DNA of 64,000 bases from NCBI GenBank assembly GCA_025449935.1, contig JANWIJ010000035.1, positions 1 to 64,000 on the forward strand, read 5' to 3'. Origin of the DNA: Chitinophagaceae bacterium. Its GTDB lineage: Bacteria; Bacteroidota; Bacteroidia; Chitinophagales; Chitinophagaceae. Below, one piece after another: positions 1 to 9,181 of the stretch; position 1 is the first letter of the stretch; every line of letters starts with the position of its first letter. Position numbers and translations under genes: made by a program. The notes under the pieces were generated by a model, which did not search any database, was not told the DNA's origin, and saw only the letters and a list, made by a program, of their open reading frames with translations.

Positions 1-38
1 GGCTGGATGAGACCATTCAAAAATTACTGAACTATTGA

Positions 39-1382
39 TCAGAACTCCACGGTTTCTCCATCTTTAATCACAACCGGGTAGAAATCCAATCCCAGTTTTA
101 ACTGGTAGTTGCCAATTGGCAACGGTAATTTTTTCGGTTTGTTGCCGGATGTGTATGCCGTTTCTTTTGTATCATTATAAAGATGCCAGTCGCCTTCAGA
201 AACAATGTTCAGGAAACCAGCCTTTAACCTGGTTTCGTGTCCTTTTTGTATGGGTACATTATCTACCGGCACATTCGTAAGGGTAAAACGATACTGGCCG
301 GGCGCCATCGTGTATATTTTATCATTACGGGAAACACTGGTGATGAATTTTTTATCTGCCGGCTGATAAATAAGAATATTCCTTTCTATATCCTGCGGAA
401 AATTTATATCCAGCCTGCCAAGCACACCTTTCATGGTTGAGACAGGCGTGATGACCCATTTTTCTGCTTCCTTGCCTGAGCTATTATTATTGTCAGCGTT
501 ATTGTTGTTGTTCAGGTTTCCTCCGGTTACCTCGGGGGGAAGATTATTTACAATTTCTTTCATATCATAGGCATTCTCACACTCTTTATAATATTGAGGA
601 ATAACCTCCTTGGATAGTTTAATAAATTGAGTATAGAAAACATTGAACAAACCTGCGTTTAGTCCGTCTTCCAGCATGTCTTTTCCAAGCTGGTCCAGGT
701 TATTTTGCATGGGTTTCAGGTTAAGACCACCAATTTTCCAGTTAAAAACCACATTATCTTCGAGGGCAAAAAAACATAAACCGGCACTTCCCGCTAATGC
801 CCGGGCAACAGGGGCAATAACTGCAGTTACCGAAACATCTGTCGCTTCACCACCTATTTCAAATTTTTTCCCGAAATGGCAGGAGCTTGCAATATGTTCC
901 GGTTTCAGGCAGGGGCGCATCCGTATTTTCAGGGCACTCAAATTTATTTTGTTCACGCCCAGCTTTATGGTGATCTTACCAAGATTGCCAACTTCAAAAA
1001 CCGGGTTCATAAATTTGACACTGAATTCCCCGGCACTTACTTTAATCCCCAGGCAATTGTTGATCATATATTTGTGTTGCGATAACAGGGAGAAACTATA
1101 TTCTCTCTCTATCATTTTATCGATAATGTCTTTAACGATCTGCAACCCGTTTTCAAGGTCCGAAACATGCTGCTGATTTCCCGCATTGGCCATTTTCTTT
1201 GGAGATTCCGGAAGAACTAATTTTTTATACGGAGGATCTGCTTCATTATCCTCATTCTCAGTATTTGGAGAAAGCTTCCCTTTAACTTTTAAATTCTGGG
1301 TAGCCGGTTGTGCCAATATCCCTGCTATTTGTGTACAGCATACTAATGCTGCCAGTCCAGTATAAAAAAGAATCTTTTTCAT
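39..1382 (-). CDS. secreted protein of unknown function
   Basis: This 447-residue protein is not a family I recognise. Residues 1-25 form a clear Sec signal peptide (MKK, hydrophobic stretch, ending near ILA-Q), so it is exported. An asparagine-rich linker (NLNNNNNADNNNSS) around residue 295 separates a longer N-terminal part from a C-terminal beta-rich part of about 140 residues, which suggests two folded domains. The N-terminal domain contains several cysteines, a pattern that fits a periplasmic or surface location. It stands alone and divergent from the peptidase at 1755. The ATG at 1382 is followed directly by the signal peptide, so the start is secure. The function is unknown. Confidence 0.8.
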   Translation of the reverse strand: MKKILFYTGLAALVCCTQIAGILAQPATQNLKVKGKLSPNTENEDNEADPPYKKLVLPESPKKMANAGNQQHVSDLENGLQIVKDIIDKMIEREYSFSLLSQHKYMINNCLGIKVSAGEFSVKFMNPVFEVGNLGKITIKLGVNKINLSALKIRMRPCLKPEHIASSCHFGKKFEIGGEATDVSVTAVIAPVARALAGSAGLCFFALEDNVVFNWKIGGLNLKPMQNNLDQLGKDMLEDGLNAGLFNVFYTQFIKLSKEVIPQYYKECENAYDMKEIVNNLPPEVTGGNLNNNNNADNNNSSGKEAEKWVITPVSTMKGVLGRLDINFPQDIERNILIYQPADKKFITSVSRNDKIYTMAPGQYRFTLTNVPVDNVPIQKGHETRLKAGFLNIVSEGDWHLYNDTKETAYTSGNKPKKLPLPIGNYQLKLGLDFYPVVIKDGETVEF

Positions 1383-1754
1383 ATTTTTTTGTTTTTGTGG
1401 TATAACGTCAAGGTTCTTTAATAGAAGAATTTACAGCCGGAATTACTTCCCCGGGTTAGACGGCAAAACCCGCGGAATTTTCAGGGCCGCTTTTTTTGGC
1501 AATTCCAGGCAGGAAAAAGGGGCTGGTAAACATCCCGCCTACCAGTACCGGAAGAAGGAGTTTTATCATAACAAAATTTAAGGAGTGGTATAAAAGGTAC
1601 AGCATTTTTATAAGCAAAACGGGTTTTCTTTTGGATATCCGGTTTGTTTTTCTACTCCTGCCTTCTTACCTTGTATATCCTGCTGACCCTTAATCTTCTC
1701 CCCCTGAATACTCCCAGCCCTTCCCGGTATTTATTCATTGTAAAAAAAGAAAGC
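1383..1754. other. divergent intergenic region
   Basis: This 372-bp gap separates two divergently transcribed secreted-protein genes and must hold both promoters. No exact TAnnTTTG element was found on either strand. An open frame at 1496-1693 and the upstream extension of the peptidase frame (from 1644) have no recognisable homology and look like chance. No RNA gene was seen. Confidence 0.5.
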
Positions 1755-3746
1755 ATGAACCCCCGAAATCTCCTTGCCGCCATTTGCTTTTTGCCACTGG
1801 TTGCCTTTGCCCAGAAAAACTGGAGCCCCGAACAGTGTTTGAAAATTAAAAACATCACGGCTGTCCAGGCCTCACCGGATGGGAGCAAAGTGTTGTATAC
1901 CCTTCGGGAAGCCGTCATGACGGATGACCGGAGTGAATATGTTAACCAGGTGTGGCTCTGTAATGCGGATGGCAACAATGCTGTTCAGTTAACCAAAGGC
2001 GATAAAAATTCTGCTAACCCAAAATGGAGCCCCGACGGGAAGTGGATCGCCTTTACATCATCAAGGGACAGCAAAAATAATTTGTACCTATTGCCTGTTG
2101 CAGGTGGAGAGGCCGAAAAACTAACAGATGTAAAAACCAGTGTGGGAAATTATGACTGGAGCCACGATGGCCGGATGATCGCTTTTACCATGATAGACGC
2201 GGCGGAGGATAAGGAAGAAAAAAACAAGAAAGCAAAGAACGACTGGTATTTCATGGATGAAGAAATAAAACAAACCCGCTTGTATGTCCTTTGGGTGAAT
2301 ACAAAAGACACCGCGGGAAAATATGTCCAGAAAAAAATTACTACCGGGAATTATAATATCAATGCTTTTGACTGGAGCCAGGACGGTAAGACTATTGCCT
2401 TTAGTCACGGCCTGTCGCCGGAAGTCAATCACAATATTTACAGTGATATTTCAATTATTGATATTGAAACGGGTCAAACAAAAGCAATCGCCTCCACTAA
2501 TGCCGGTGAAACCAACCCGCTGTTCAGTCCTGATGGGAAGCTCCTGGTCTATTATTGTACGGCTGACCCGGTCGACTGGTCAGGTCCCCGGCACGCAAAA
2601 GTTTATTCATTGTCAGATGGTAAAAACTGGCGGCTGAAAGCAACACCCGACGAGAATGGCGGGATACTTGGCTGGACACCCGACAGTAAAAACGTGCTGT
2701 GGACAGAATCGAATAAAACGCTCAACGCGGTATACCAGTTAAGTGTTGACGGCAAATCGATAGCTGAATGGAACAGGGGTTCAAAAGATTTAATAGGAGC
2801 CGTTTCACTTAATGCCACCGCAACGCATCTGGCTTTCACCCTGCAAAATGCTTCACAGCTCCCGGAAGCATATGTCAGCGGACTGAATAATTATGCACCG
2901 GTAAAAATTACAAACCTGAACGCAGAGTATGCCGGCAAGCCATTACCCAAAACCGAAGTAGTGAAATGGAAGGCCCCGGACGGAAAAGACATAGAAGGAT
3001 TGCTTACTTATCCAATCAATTACCAGGCCGGTCAAAAAGTTCCTCTCATATTAAATGTACACGGGGGACCTGCGGGGGTGTTTCAACAAAATTGTGTAGC
3101 CGGGAACCAGGGTGCATACCCGGTTGCGGCCTTTGCTGAGCTGGGATATGCAGTGCTTCGGCCTAACCCGAGAGGATCATCCGGTTATGGTACTGATTTT
3201 CGTATGGCCAACCGGGCTGATTGGGGAGGCAAGGATTTCCTGGACCTGATGGCGGGGGTAGATCATGTAATAAAAATGGGCGTAGCCGATGAAAAAAATA
3301 TGGGCGTGATGGGATGGAGCTATGGCGGGTTTATGAGCAGCTGGATCGTGGGTCATACTGATCGTTTTAAAGTGGCATCCATCGGTGCACCCGTAGTGGA
3401 CCTGGCACACCAGAACCTGACAGATGATATAGAAGGATTTCTCCCCTCCTATTTCAAAACAGATCCCTGGAACGACTGGAGTAAATATGATGCGCATTCC
3501 CCGCTCAGGTTTGTCCAACATGTAAAAACACCGGTGATGCTGCAGCATGGGGAAGCGGATCAGCGGGTACCCTTCAGCAACGCGGTTATGTTTTATAATG
3601 CGCTACGGAGAAGAAATGTTCCTGTTCGCCTGCTGGCGCTGCCCCGGCAACCGCATGGTCCGCAGGAGCCAAGGATGGTCCTGAAAACCATGCAAACAAA
3701 CATTGAATGGTTTGAAAAATATATTGGAGACAAAAAAGGATTTTAA
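1755..3746 (+). CDS. S9 family prolyl oligopeptidase-type serine peptidase
   Basis: A secreted serine peptidase of 663 residues, likely an aminopeptidase or oligopeptidase of the dipeptidyl-peptidase IV/acylaminoacyl-peptidase group. Residues 1-20 are a signal peptide ending at AFA-Q. A beta-propeller of PD40-type repeats (SPDGKWIAFTSS and similar) fills roughly residues 30-400, and the alpha/beta-hydrolase domain follows. The catalytic triad is visible: Ser522 in GWSYGG, Asp602 in GEADQRVP and His634 in PHGPQEP. The frame opens earlier (1644), but the ATG at 1755 is preferred because it places the signal peptide at the N-terminus. Peptide scavenging in the periplasm is the inferred role. Confidence 0.93.
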   Translation: MNPRNLLAAICFLPLVAFAQKNWSPEQCLKIKNITAVQASPDGSKVLYTLREAVMTDDRSEYVNQVWLCNADGNNAVQLTKGDKNSANPKWSPDGKWIAFTSSRDSKNNLYLLPVAGGEAEKLTDVKTSVGNYDWSHDGRMIAFTMIDAAEDKEEKNKKAKNDWYFMDEEIKQTRLYVLWVNTKDTAGKYVQKKITTGNYNINAFDWSQDGKTIAFSHGLSPEVNHNIYSDISIIDIETGQTKAIASTNAGETNPLFSPDGKLLVYYCTADPVDWSGPRHAKVYSLSDGKNWRLKATPDENGGILGWTPDSKNVLWTESNKTLNAVYQLSVDGKSIAEWNRGSKDLIGAVSLNATATHLAFTLQNASQLPEAYVSGLNNYAPVKITNLNAEYAGKPLPKTEVVKWKAPDGKDIEGLLTYPINYQAGQKVPLILNVHGGPAGVFQQNCVAGNQGAYPVAAFAELGYAVLRPNPRGSSGYGTDFRMANRADWGGKDFLDLMAGVDHVIKMGVADEKNMGVMGWSYGGFMSSWIVGHTDRFKVASIGAPVVDLAHQNLTDDIEGFLPSYFKTDPWNDWSKYDAHSPLRFVQHVKTPVMLQHGEADQRVPFSNAVMFYNALRRRNVPVRLLALPRQPHGPQEPRMVLKTMQTNIEWFEKYIGDKKGF

Positions 3747-3782
3747 AATGCCCTGGTAGTCTCTATAACGTAAAATGATATA

Positions 3783-4079
3783 ATGTATATTATCCGGGAG
3801 ATTTTTTACCTGCAGTTTGGCCGCTACCGCGAAGCAAAAACATTGGTTGATGAGGGAATACAAAAGAAAATATTGCTCCAGCCGGCAGGCGCAAGAATCC
3901 TGACTGATTTTACCGGCGAAGGCTACCGGCTGATCATGGAATTGCCTTACGCCACCCTGGCAGATTACGAGGCGGATCTGAAAAAAGAGCTGGGCAATAA
4001 TGGATGGAAAGAATGGTATGAAAAATTCAAAGCACTGATGAGGTATTCGGAACGGGAGATATTAAAGCAGGTGCTGTAA
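3783..4079 (+). CDS. small conserved protein, possible dimeric alpha/beta barrel (NIPSNAP/Dabb-like)
   Basis: A 98-residue protein without signal peptide or membrane segment. It begins MYIIREIFYLQFGRYREAK and continues with a beta-strand/helix alternation (RILTDFTGEGYRLIMEL) typical of small ferredoxin-like alpha/beta barrels that dimerise. Similar short proteins are widespread in Bacteroidota without known function. It follows the peptidase by 36 bp on the same strand and precedes a DUF418 gene, so it may share their transcript. The fold assignment is a guess from the pattern of strands and helices. Confidence 0.75.
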   Translation: MYIIREIFYLQFGRYREAKTLVDEGIQKKILLQPAGARILTDFTGEGYRLIMELPYATLADYEADLKKELGNNGWKEWYEKFKALMRYSEREILKQVL

Positions 4080-4115
4080 AGAAAATATTCAGGCCTCAAA
4101 TCTGATAAACCCGCA

Positions 4116-5465
4116 ATGAACCAACCAACCACTGCTTCATTGGCTGCACCCGTCAGCCAGCAGGAAAGAATTATTATTCTTGACAGCCTCCGGGGTATTG
4201 CAATACTCGGCATATTATTGATGAATATTCCCGGCTTTGCTTTGCCCGACCCGGTGATCTATGATCCTTCTGTACTGTATGAATCGGGAATTAATTACAG
4301 GACCTGGTATTTTATTGAGTGGTTTATGGAAGGCAGCCAGCGGGCCTTATTCTCTATGTTGTTTGGTGCGGGAATCGTTTTATTTGTCAGCCGCCAGGAA
4401 AAACGGGTGGAAGGTACATTGCCTGCGGATTATTTTTTCCGCCGCCAGCTATGGCTGCTGGTTTTTGGGTTGTTCAATGCATTTATTCTTTTATGGTTCT
4501 GGGATGTTTTATTTCATTATGCTTGCCTGGGTATGATCATGTTCACCTTTCGGAGGTTATCTCCCAAAGCGCTGATCATTGGGGCAGTTGTTTGCCTTTT
4601 CTTGCAGACAGCCCGGGAAAATGTTGATGCTTACCGCGACCGGAGAGAAATTCAACGGGGCGAGCTGGTGGCAAAGATGGATACGACAACCACCAAACTG
4701 ACGGATCAGCAGCAGGAGGCGCTTGGTGGGATGAAGGAGTTTAAGAAAAAAGCCAGCCCGGAAGAAAAATTAAAAAAGAAAGAAAAAAATCTCAAGATTG
4801 TCCGGGGGAATTATGGGGGGTTTTATGAATACCAGAGTGAAAGAAGCTTTAAATCCGAAGTTAACTACCTGTATTATGGCGGTTGGGATGTTTTGCTGTT
4901 TATGTTCCTGGGCATGGCCTTTTTTAAGAACGGGGTTTTGACCGGCAAGGCACCGGCCAAACTCTATTGGGCCATGTTTATTGCCGGGCTGGGGCTGGGC
5001 CTGGCCATTTCTTATTTCCGGCTTCAGCCATTGATAGATTATAAGTTCAATTATTTTGATTACACGAAGAATGTTTCTTTTGAATATTATGGAGTATCAA
5101 GGGCATTCCGGGCTCTCGGTATTTTCGGGTTAATTATGTTGCTGTACAAATCAGGTTGGTTTAAATGGTTGTTTGCCCTGATGCGGCCGGTAGGCCAGAT
5201 GGCTTTCACCAATTACCTGATGCAGTCGCTGGTAGTCGGTTTATTTTTCTATGGTGTCGGGTTTGGAATGTTCGGGAAACTGCAGCGATATGAAATTTAT
5301 TATGTAGTAGCCGCCACGTGGCTCCTGCAAATTGCCTGGAGCCATCTCTGGTTAAAATATTTTCGCTTCGGGCCGCTGGAATGGTTGTGGCGTAGCCTGA
5401 CCTACTGGAAAAGTCAACCTTTCCGGATCAAGAGTTCAAATACAGGTAAACCCGGAACATCCTAA
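4116..5465 (+). CDS. DUF418 domain integral membrane protein
   Basis: A 449-residue polytopic inner-membrane protein. The N-terminal signature DSLRGIAILGILLMNIPGF (about residues 20-38) and the C-terminal RPVGQMAFTNYLMQS...EWLWRSLTYWKSQPF block are hallmarks of the DUF418/YeiB group, whose N-terminal part resembles acyltransferase-3-like proteins. A charged, lysine-rich soluble insert lies near residues 190-240, between membrane segments. The biochemical role is unknown; transfer of acyl groups or transport of a small solute are possibilities drawn from related families. The next gene, a serine hydrolase, starts 29 bp downstream. The second DUF418 gene of the window (13960-15219) lacks the lysine-rich insert. 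Confidence 0.9.
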   Translation: MNQPTTASLAAPVSQQERIIILDSLRGIAILGILLMNIPGFALPDPVIYDPSVLYESGINYRTWYFIEWFMEGSQRALFSMLFGAGIVLFVSRQEKRVEGTLPADYFFRRQLWLLVFGLFNAFILLWFWDVLFHYACLGMIMFTFRRLSPKALIIGAVVCLFLQTARENVDAYRDRREIQRGELVAKMDTTTTKLTDQQQEALGGMKEFKKKASPEEKLKKKEKNLKIVRGNYGGFYEYQSERSFKSEVNYLYYGGWDVLLFMFLGMAFFKNGVLTGKAPAKLYWAMFIAGLGLGLAISYFRLQPLIDYKFNYFDYTKNVSFEYYGVSRAFRALGIFGLIMLLYKSGWFKWLFALMRPVGQMAFTNYLMQSLVVGLFFYGVGFGMFGKLQRYEIYYVVAATWLLQIAWSHLWLKYFRFGPLEWLWRSLTYWKSQPFRIKSSNTGKPGTS

Positions 5466-5494
5466 CTTTCAAAATAATCAATCAACCTGCTGGT

Positions 5495-7075
5495 ATGAAA
5501 CTGTATATCTTTTTGATGGCCTGCACCCTGACTCTTTATTCCTGTAAAGAAAGCAGGAAGGAACGGGCGTCTCTGTCTGTCGCATACGATTCGACTTACC
5601 ACCCCGCCCGGTTTACGGATCCGGACAGGATGCAAAAAATAACCCGGTTATTCCCCGTGATTGACAGCATTTATAAACAACACGCAGCAAAAAATCATTT
5701 TCCCGGGATTGCTTTCGGGATTGTCGTGGACGGCAAGCTTGTTTATACCGGCAGCCACGGGTACACCGATATTGAAAAGAAAACCCCGGTTACCTCATCT
5801 TCTCTTTTTCGCATCGCTTCGATGAGCAAGAGTTTTACGGCTATGGCTATTTTAAAACTGCGGGATGAAGGAAAACTGGATCTTGATGACCCGGCATATT
5901 TATATATTCCCGAATTAAAAAAAATTAAATACCCCACGGCTGACGCTCCACTTATTACAGTACGCCACCTACTCACACATTGGGCCGGGTTCCCGGAAGA
6001 TAATCCCTGGGGTGACCGCCAGCTGGCGGATACCGATAAAGAGTTGATGGAATTCATCGGCCGGCAAATTTCTTTTTCCAACCCGCCGGGGATCGCGTTT
6101 GAATACAGCAACCTGGGTTTTGCTTTACTTGGAAGAATTGTTACCAGCGTTTCCGGCAAACGTTACCAGGATTATATCAGGGAAAATATCTGGCAACCGC
6201 TGGGTATGAAAACTTCTGAATGGGAATATGCGAATGTGGCGCCAGGTAAACTGGCACATGGCTACCGCTGGTTGAACGACACCTGGAATGAAGAAGTTTT
6301 GCTCCATGATACTCCCGATGGCTCGTGGGGTGCAATGGGAAGCATGATCACATCGATTGAGGAGTTCGGGAATTATATGGCCCTGCATCTTGCCGCATGG
6401 CCGCCTTCCAACGATGAAGATAAGGGCCCGGTGAAACGGAGTTCGATCAGGGAGATGCATCATCCCTGGAATTTTAACGGGTTGAATCCTAACTACCGGT
6501 ATCCCGACGGTAGGAATTGCGGGGCAGCCTCGGCATATAATTATGGATTGGGTTGGTTCAGGGACTGCGACGGCAAAACTTATATTGGTCATAGCGGGGG
6601 ATTACCCGGTTTTGGGAGCCAATGGCGGATCATGCCCGATTATGGAATTGGCGTGGTGGCATTTGCCAACCGCACTTATGCCCCGATGGGTTTTGTAAAT
6701 ACACTAGTACTGGATACAATCGTGAAGTCAGCCGGCCTGCAACCACGCCAACTGCCTTCTTCGAAAATACTGGAACAAAGAAAAAGTGAACTGGTAAAAA
6801 TATTGCCCGACTGGAACAATGCGGAACAGAGCGGAATTTTTGCGGAGAATTTTTTCCCGGACTATCCCATGGATACCCTAAAGAAGTATGCCAGGGAACT
6901 TTATGCCAAAGCAGGAAGAATAATTTCGATAAAGGAGGTTAAGGCCGAGAACCAATTGCGGGGCTCTTTTATTATTGAAGGAGAGAAGACCAGTATTGAA
7001 ATTTACTTTACCCTTTCGCCTGAAAATCCGCCGCTGATACAGGAGTACCATATCCGGGAGCAGCCAAAACAATAG
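5495..7075 (+). CDS. serine hydrolase, beta-lactamase/PBP4* family (lipoprotein)
   Basis: A 526-residue class-C beta-lactamase-like hydrolase. The N-terminus ends in a lipobox (LTLYSC, Cys17), so it is probably a membrane-anchored lipoprotein. Catalytic motifs are intact: Ser109-Met-Ser-Lys112 (nucleophile SxxK), Tyr204-Ser-Asn and His366-Ser-Gly. The catalytic domain covers about residues 50-410, and an extra domain of about 110 residues follows, as in many Bacteroidota members. Substrates of such proteins range from D-amino-acid peptides to esters, so no specific one can be named. It probably forms an operon with the DUF418 gene just upstream. Confidence 0.92.
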   Translation: MKLYIFLMACTLTLYSCKESRKERASLSVAYDSTYHPARFTDPDRMQKITRLFPVIDSIYKQHAAKNHFPGIAFGIVVDGKLVYTGSHGYTDIEKKTPVTSSSLFRIASMSKSFTAMAILKLRDEGKLDLDDPAYLYIPELKKIKYPTADAPLITVRHLLTHWAGFPEDNPWGDRQLADTDKELMEFIGRQISFSNPPGIAFEYSNLGFALLGRIVTSVSGKRYQDYIRENIWQPLGMKTSEWEYANVAPGKLAHGYRWLNDTWNEEVLLHDTPDGSWGAMGSMITSIEEFGNYMALHLAAWPPSNDEDKGPVKRSSIREMHHPWNFNGLNPNYRYPDGRNCGAASAYNYGLGWFRDCDGKTYIGHSGGLPGFGSQWRIMPDYGIGVVAFANRTYAPMGFVNTLVLDTIVKSAGLQPRQLPSSKILEQRKSELVKILPDWNNAEQSGIFAENFFPDYPMDTLKKYARELYAKAGRIISIKEVKAENQLRGSFIIEGEKTSIEIYFTLSPENPPLIQEYHIREQPKQ

Positions 7076-7184
7076 TGATTTTACCCGTTGCGCGGAATAA
7101 TACTACCTGAATATCGCGGTTAGCAGTTCTGAAATTAACTGTAACTTAGTAGAGTTCTTTTTTTATTACCTAAAATACTGCCAT

Positions 7185-7628
7185 ATGAACCTCCTTCAAC
7201 GCCTTGAATACTGGGGTGACAGGCATCATCCCCGGTGGATGGATATTGTTCGGATTGCTTTGGGTATTTTCCTTTGTTACAAGGGAGTCGACTTTCTTAA
7301 TAACATGAGTGACCTGGTTGGTCTCATGTCCGGGCAAACTTCCTTTGGATCATTCATGTATGTTTTAGCCGGCCATTATGCGGTGTTTGCACACATACTG
7401 GGTGGTATCCTGCTGATCCTGGGCGTACTTACCCGCTTTGCCTGCATCATGCAGATACCCGTATTACTGGGAGCGGTTTTCTTTATCAGCACCAACAAGG
7501 AAATGCTGAGACCTTATTCAGAACTGCTTCTTACTATCGTGGTCTTATTGTTACTCATCTATTTTTTAATTGCCGGCAATGGTCCGTGGTCGGTAAAAAT
7601 GACCGAAGAAAACCGGAATAACCGCTGA
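7185..7628 (+). CDS. DoxX family membrane protein
   Basis: A 147-residue inner-membrane protein with four hydrophobic segments and the N-terminal pattern WMDIVRIALGIFLCYKGVDF seen in DoxX-like proteins of Bacteroidota. DoxX relatives include a subunit of thiosulfate:quinone oxidoreductase and proteins linked to redox stress, but many are uncharacterised. It is followed after 41 bp by an AraC-type regulator on the same strand, which suggests that the two are co-transcribed. Confidence 0.88.
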   Translation: MNLLQRLEYWGDRHHPRWMDIVRIALGIFLCYKGVDFLNNMSDLVGLMSGQTSFGSFMYVLAGHYAVFAHILGGILLILGVLTRFACIMQIPVLLGAVFFISTNKEMLRPYSELLLTIVVLLLLIYFLIAGNGPWSVKMTEENRNNR

Positions 7629-7669
7629 TGGCTATTTTTCCCAACCGGGAGTAAAAGACAATTAACCAA

Positions 7670-8575
7670 GTGGCTGATAAAGACATACTGATCATTGAGA
7701 ACCTGGCGGATTTTGAAAAGAAGATTAACCGGGACAAGCGATCCTATGATATTAATATGATGGTGATGCCGGGGACGCTGGAGGACAAACACAAGGATGT
7801 GGACCCGGAAAAAGGAATCCAGGCGTTACGCCGTCAATTTAACCTGGTTTATATTCTGCTTAGCGGTGTTCATGATGTTCATCTTGGTGCCGATTACCGG
7901 TGGCTCAGGCCCAATGACCTGGTGATCGTACCTGAAAATTTTCTGTATGCTTCTTCCCATGTCCGCGAATGTGTCGGGTATTGCATGCATTTTAAAACAG
8001 AGTTCATCCTGCCTCTATTGAAAGGACCGCTGGCGGAAGAGTTTCCTTTTTTTGATTTAGAGGCAGAACATGTTGTGAATGTTACCGGGGAGGAAAGCCA
8101 GCTGATACAGCAGTCGTTTAAAGATATTATCGCAGAATACGAACGATTCTCGCCGGAAAAGGATTACCTGCTCCGCAATTATATTCATATTCTTTTATTA
8201 CGTATCCGTGAAATATACAGGCCCCATGCCAAAAGACTTGGAGAGAATGCCACCCGTTCTATGAAGATCGCCAACCAGTTCAAACACCTTGTCGAAAAAA
8301 ATTTTATCAGCATGCGGGAAGTGCAGCAATATGCCGCACAACTGCATATTACCCCTAAACATTTGTCTGAAGCAGTTAAAACAGCCACGGGGAAAACACC
8401 GCGGCAAATTATCAGCGATATGCTGCTCCTGGAATCCAGGGTATTGCTTGGGTCAACCGAAAAGACGGTCACGGAAATCGCCCATGAGCTTCATTTTGAA
8501 GACCAGTCGCATTTTCACCGGTTTATTAAACAGCATACCGGCTATACACCCATCCAGCTCCGAAAAAAACTCTGA
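7670..8575 (+). CDS. AraC family transcriptional regulator
   Basis: A 301-residue regulator. The N-terminal half (about 20-170) has the beta-rich composition of an AraC-type cupin ligand domain. The C-terminal 100 residues carry two helix-turn-helix motifs (AAQLHITPKHLSEAVKTATG, then IAHELHFEDQSHFHRFIKQH) and the usual GYTPIQLRKKL ending. Translation appears to begin at a GTG at 7670; the next in-frame ATG would remove part of the sensor domain. A perfect inverted repeat directly behind the stop codon and the cupin gene downstream are plausible targets. The ligand is unknown. Confidence 0.92.
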   Translation: MADKDILIIENLADFEKKINRDKRSYDINMMVMPGTLEDKHKDVDPEKGIQALRRQFNLVYILLSGVHDVHLGADYRWLRPNDLVIVPENFLYASSHVRECVGYCMHFKTEFILPLLKGPLAEEFPFFDLEAEHVVNVTGEESQLIQQSFKDIIAEYERFSPEKDYLLRNYIHILLLRIREIYRPHAKRLGENATRSMKIANQFKHLVEKNFISMREVQQYAAQLHITPKHLSEAVKTATGKTPRQIISDMLLLESRVLLGSTEKTVTEIAHELHFEDQSHFHRFIKQHTGYTPIQLRKKL

Positions 8576-8578
8576 TCG

Positions 8579-8603
8579 GTACATATTCTCCCGGAATATG
8601 TAC
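8579..8603. promoter_or_regulatory. perfect 10-bp inverted repeat, candidate operator
   Basis: GTACATATTC and its exact complement GAATATGTAC are separated by 5 nt, 4 nt after the stop of the AraC-type gene and about 125 nt ahead of the cupin gene. There is no T-run, so it is not a typical terminator. A second palindrome (GTTGTTAACAAC, 8637-8648) follows. A regulator binding site is an inference. Confidence 0.4.
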
Positions 8604-8728
8604 AAGAAAACCGGCTGTCACTGCCGGCATCTTTGTGTTGTTAACAACAGCTGATCGTTCTTCATTCCCGGCGCCGGTTATGTTGACAGCGACCAGCCTG
8701 ATTTCCACATTATCAAAAACTAATCAAA

Positions 8729-9172
8729 ATGAAAACGATCTTTCTTTTAGCGACCTGGATGGGCGCTGCTTTATTATTGTCTCACCGCCCGTTGCCCGGC
8801 ATAGCAGAATGGGCTGAGAAAGCAGAATTAAGAAGTTTTAATAAACCCGATGAAGTGAGGGAATTTCCAAAAGGCAAAGTGGAGCTGGTAAAGATTGGCA
8901 ACGCGAATATTGGGCGGGCTACTTTCCAACCCGGCTGGAAATGGTCTTCTTCTGTTCAGCCATTGGCCAAAACAAAAAGTTGCGAAGCACCGCATTTCCA
9001 GTACCATCTATCCGGCACCCTGGTGGTAAAAATGGACGATGGCACCCTGCTGGAATGTAAGGCAGGCGATGTGTCGCTGCTTCCATTGGGACATGATGCC
9101 TGGGTAACAGGAAATGAACCCGTAGTAGTTGTCGATTTCCAGGGCATGCTGGATTATGCAAAAATGAAATAA
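8729..9172 (+). CDS. exported cupin-domain protein
   Basis: A 147-residue protein with a hydrophobic N-terminus (residues 1-24) that looks like a signal peptide, followed by a single cupin barrel. The second half shows cupin motifs: HFQYHLSGTLVVKMDDGT, then CKAGDVSLLPLGHDAWV. His-containing positions could bind a metal. No substrate can be deduced. It lies behind the AraC-type regulator and converges with the ABC exporter gene, whose stop is only 9 bp away. Confidence 0.85.
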   Translation: MKTIFLLATWMGAALLLSHRPLPGIAEWAEKAELRSFNKPDEVREFPKGKVELVKIGNANIGRATFQPGWKWSSSVQPLAKTKSCEAPHFQYHLSGTLVVKMDDGTLLECKAGDVSLLPLGHDAWVTGNEPVVVVDFQGMLDYAKMK

Positions 9173-9181
9173 CTGGCCTGG

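Noticed and set aside
643-1176. 177-codon open frame opposite the secreted protein gene
   Set aside because: It lies wholly inside the 39-1382 gene on the other strand, has no signal peptide or known motif, and its composition is that of an antisense shadow.
1472-1497. Terminator-like GCGG...CCGC stem followed by seven T
   Set aside because: The stem is only 4 bp, and no plus-strand gene lies upstream of it.
1496-1693. 65-codon open frame upstream of the S9 peptidase
   Set aside because: No family resemblance, basic and hydrophobic composition of chance AT-rich DNA, and it overlaps the upstream extension of the peptidase frame.
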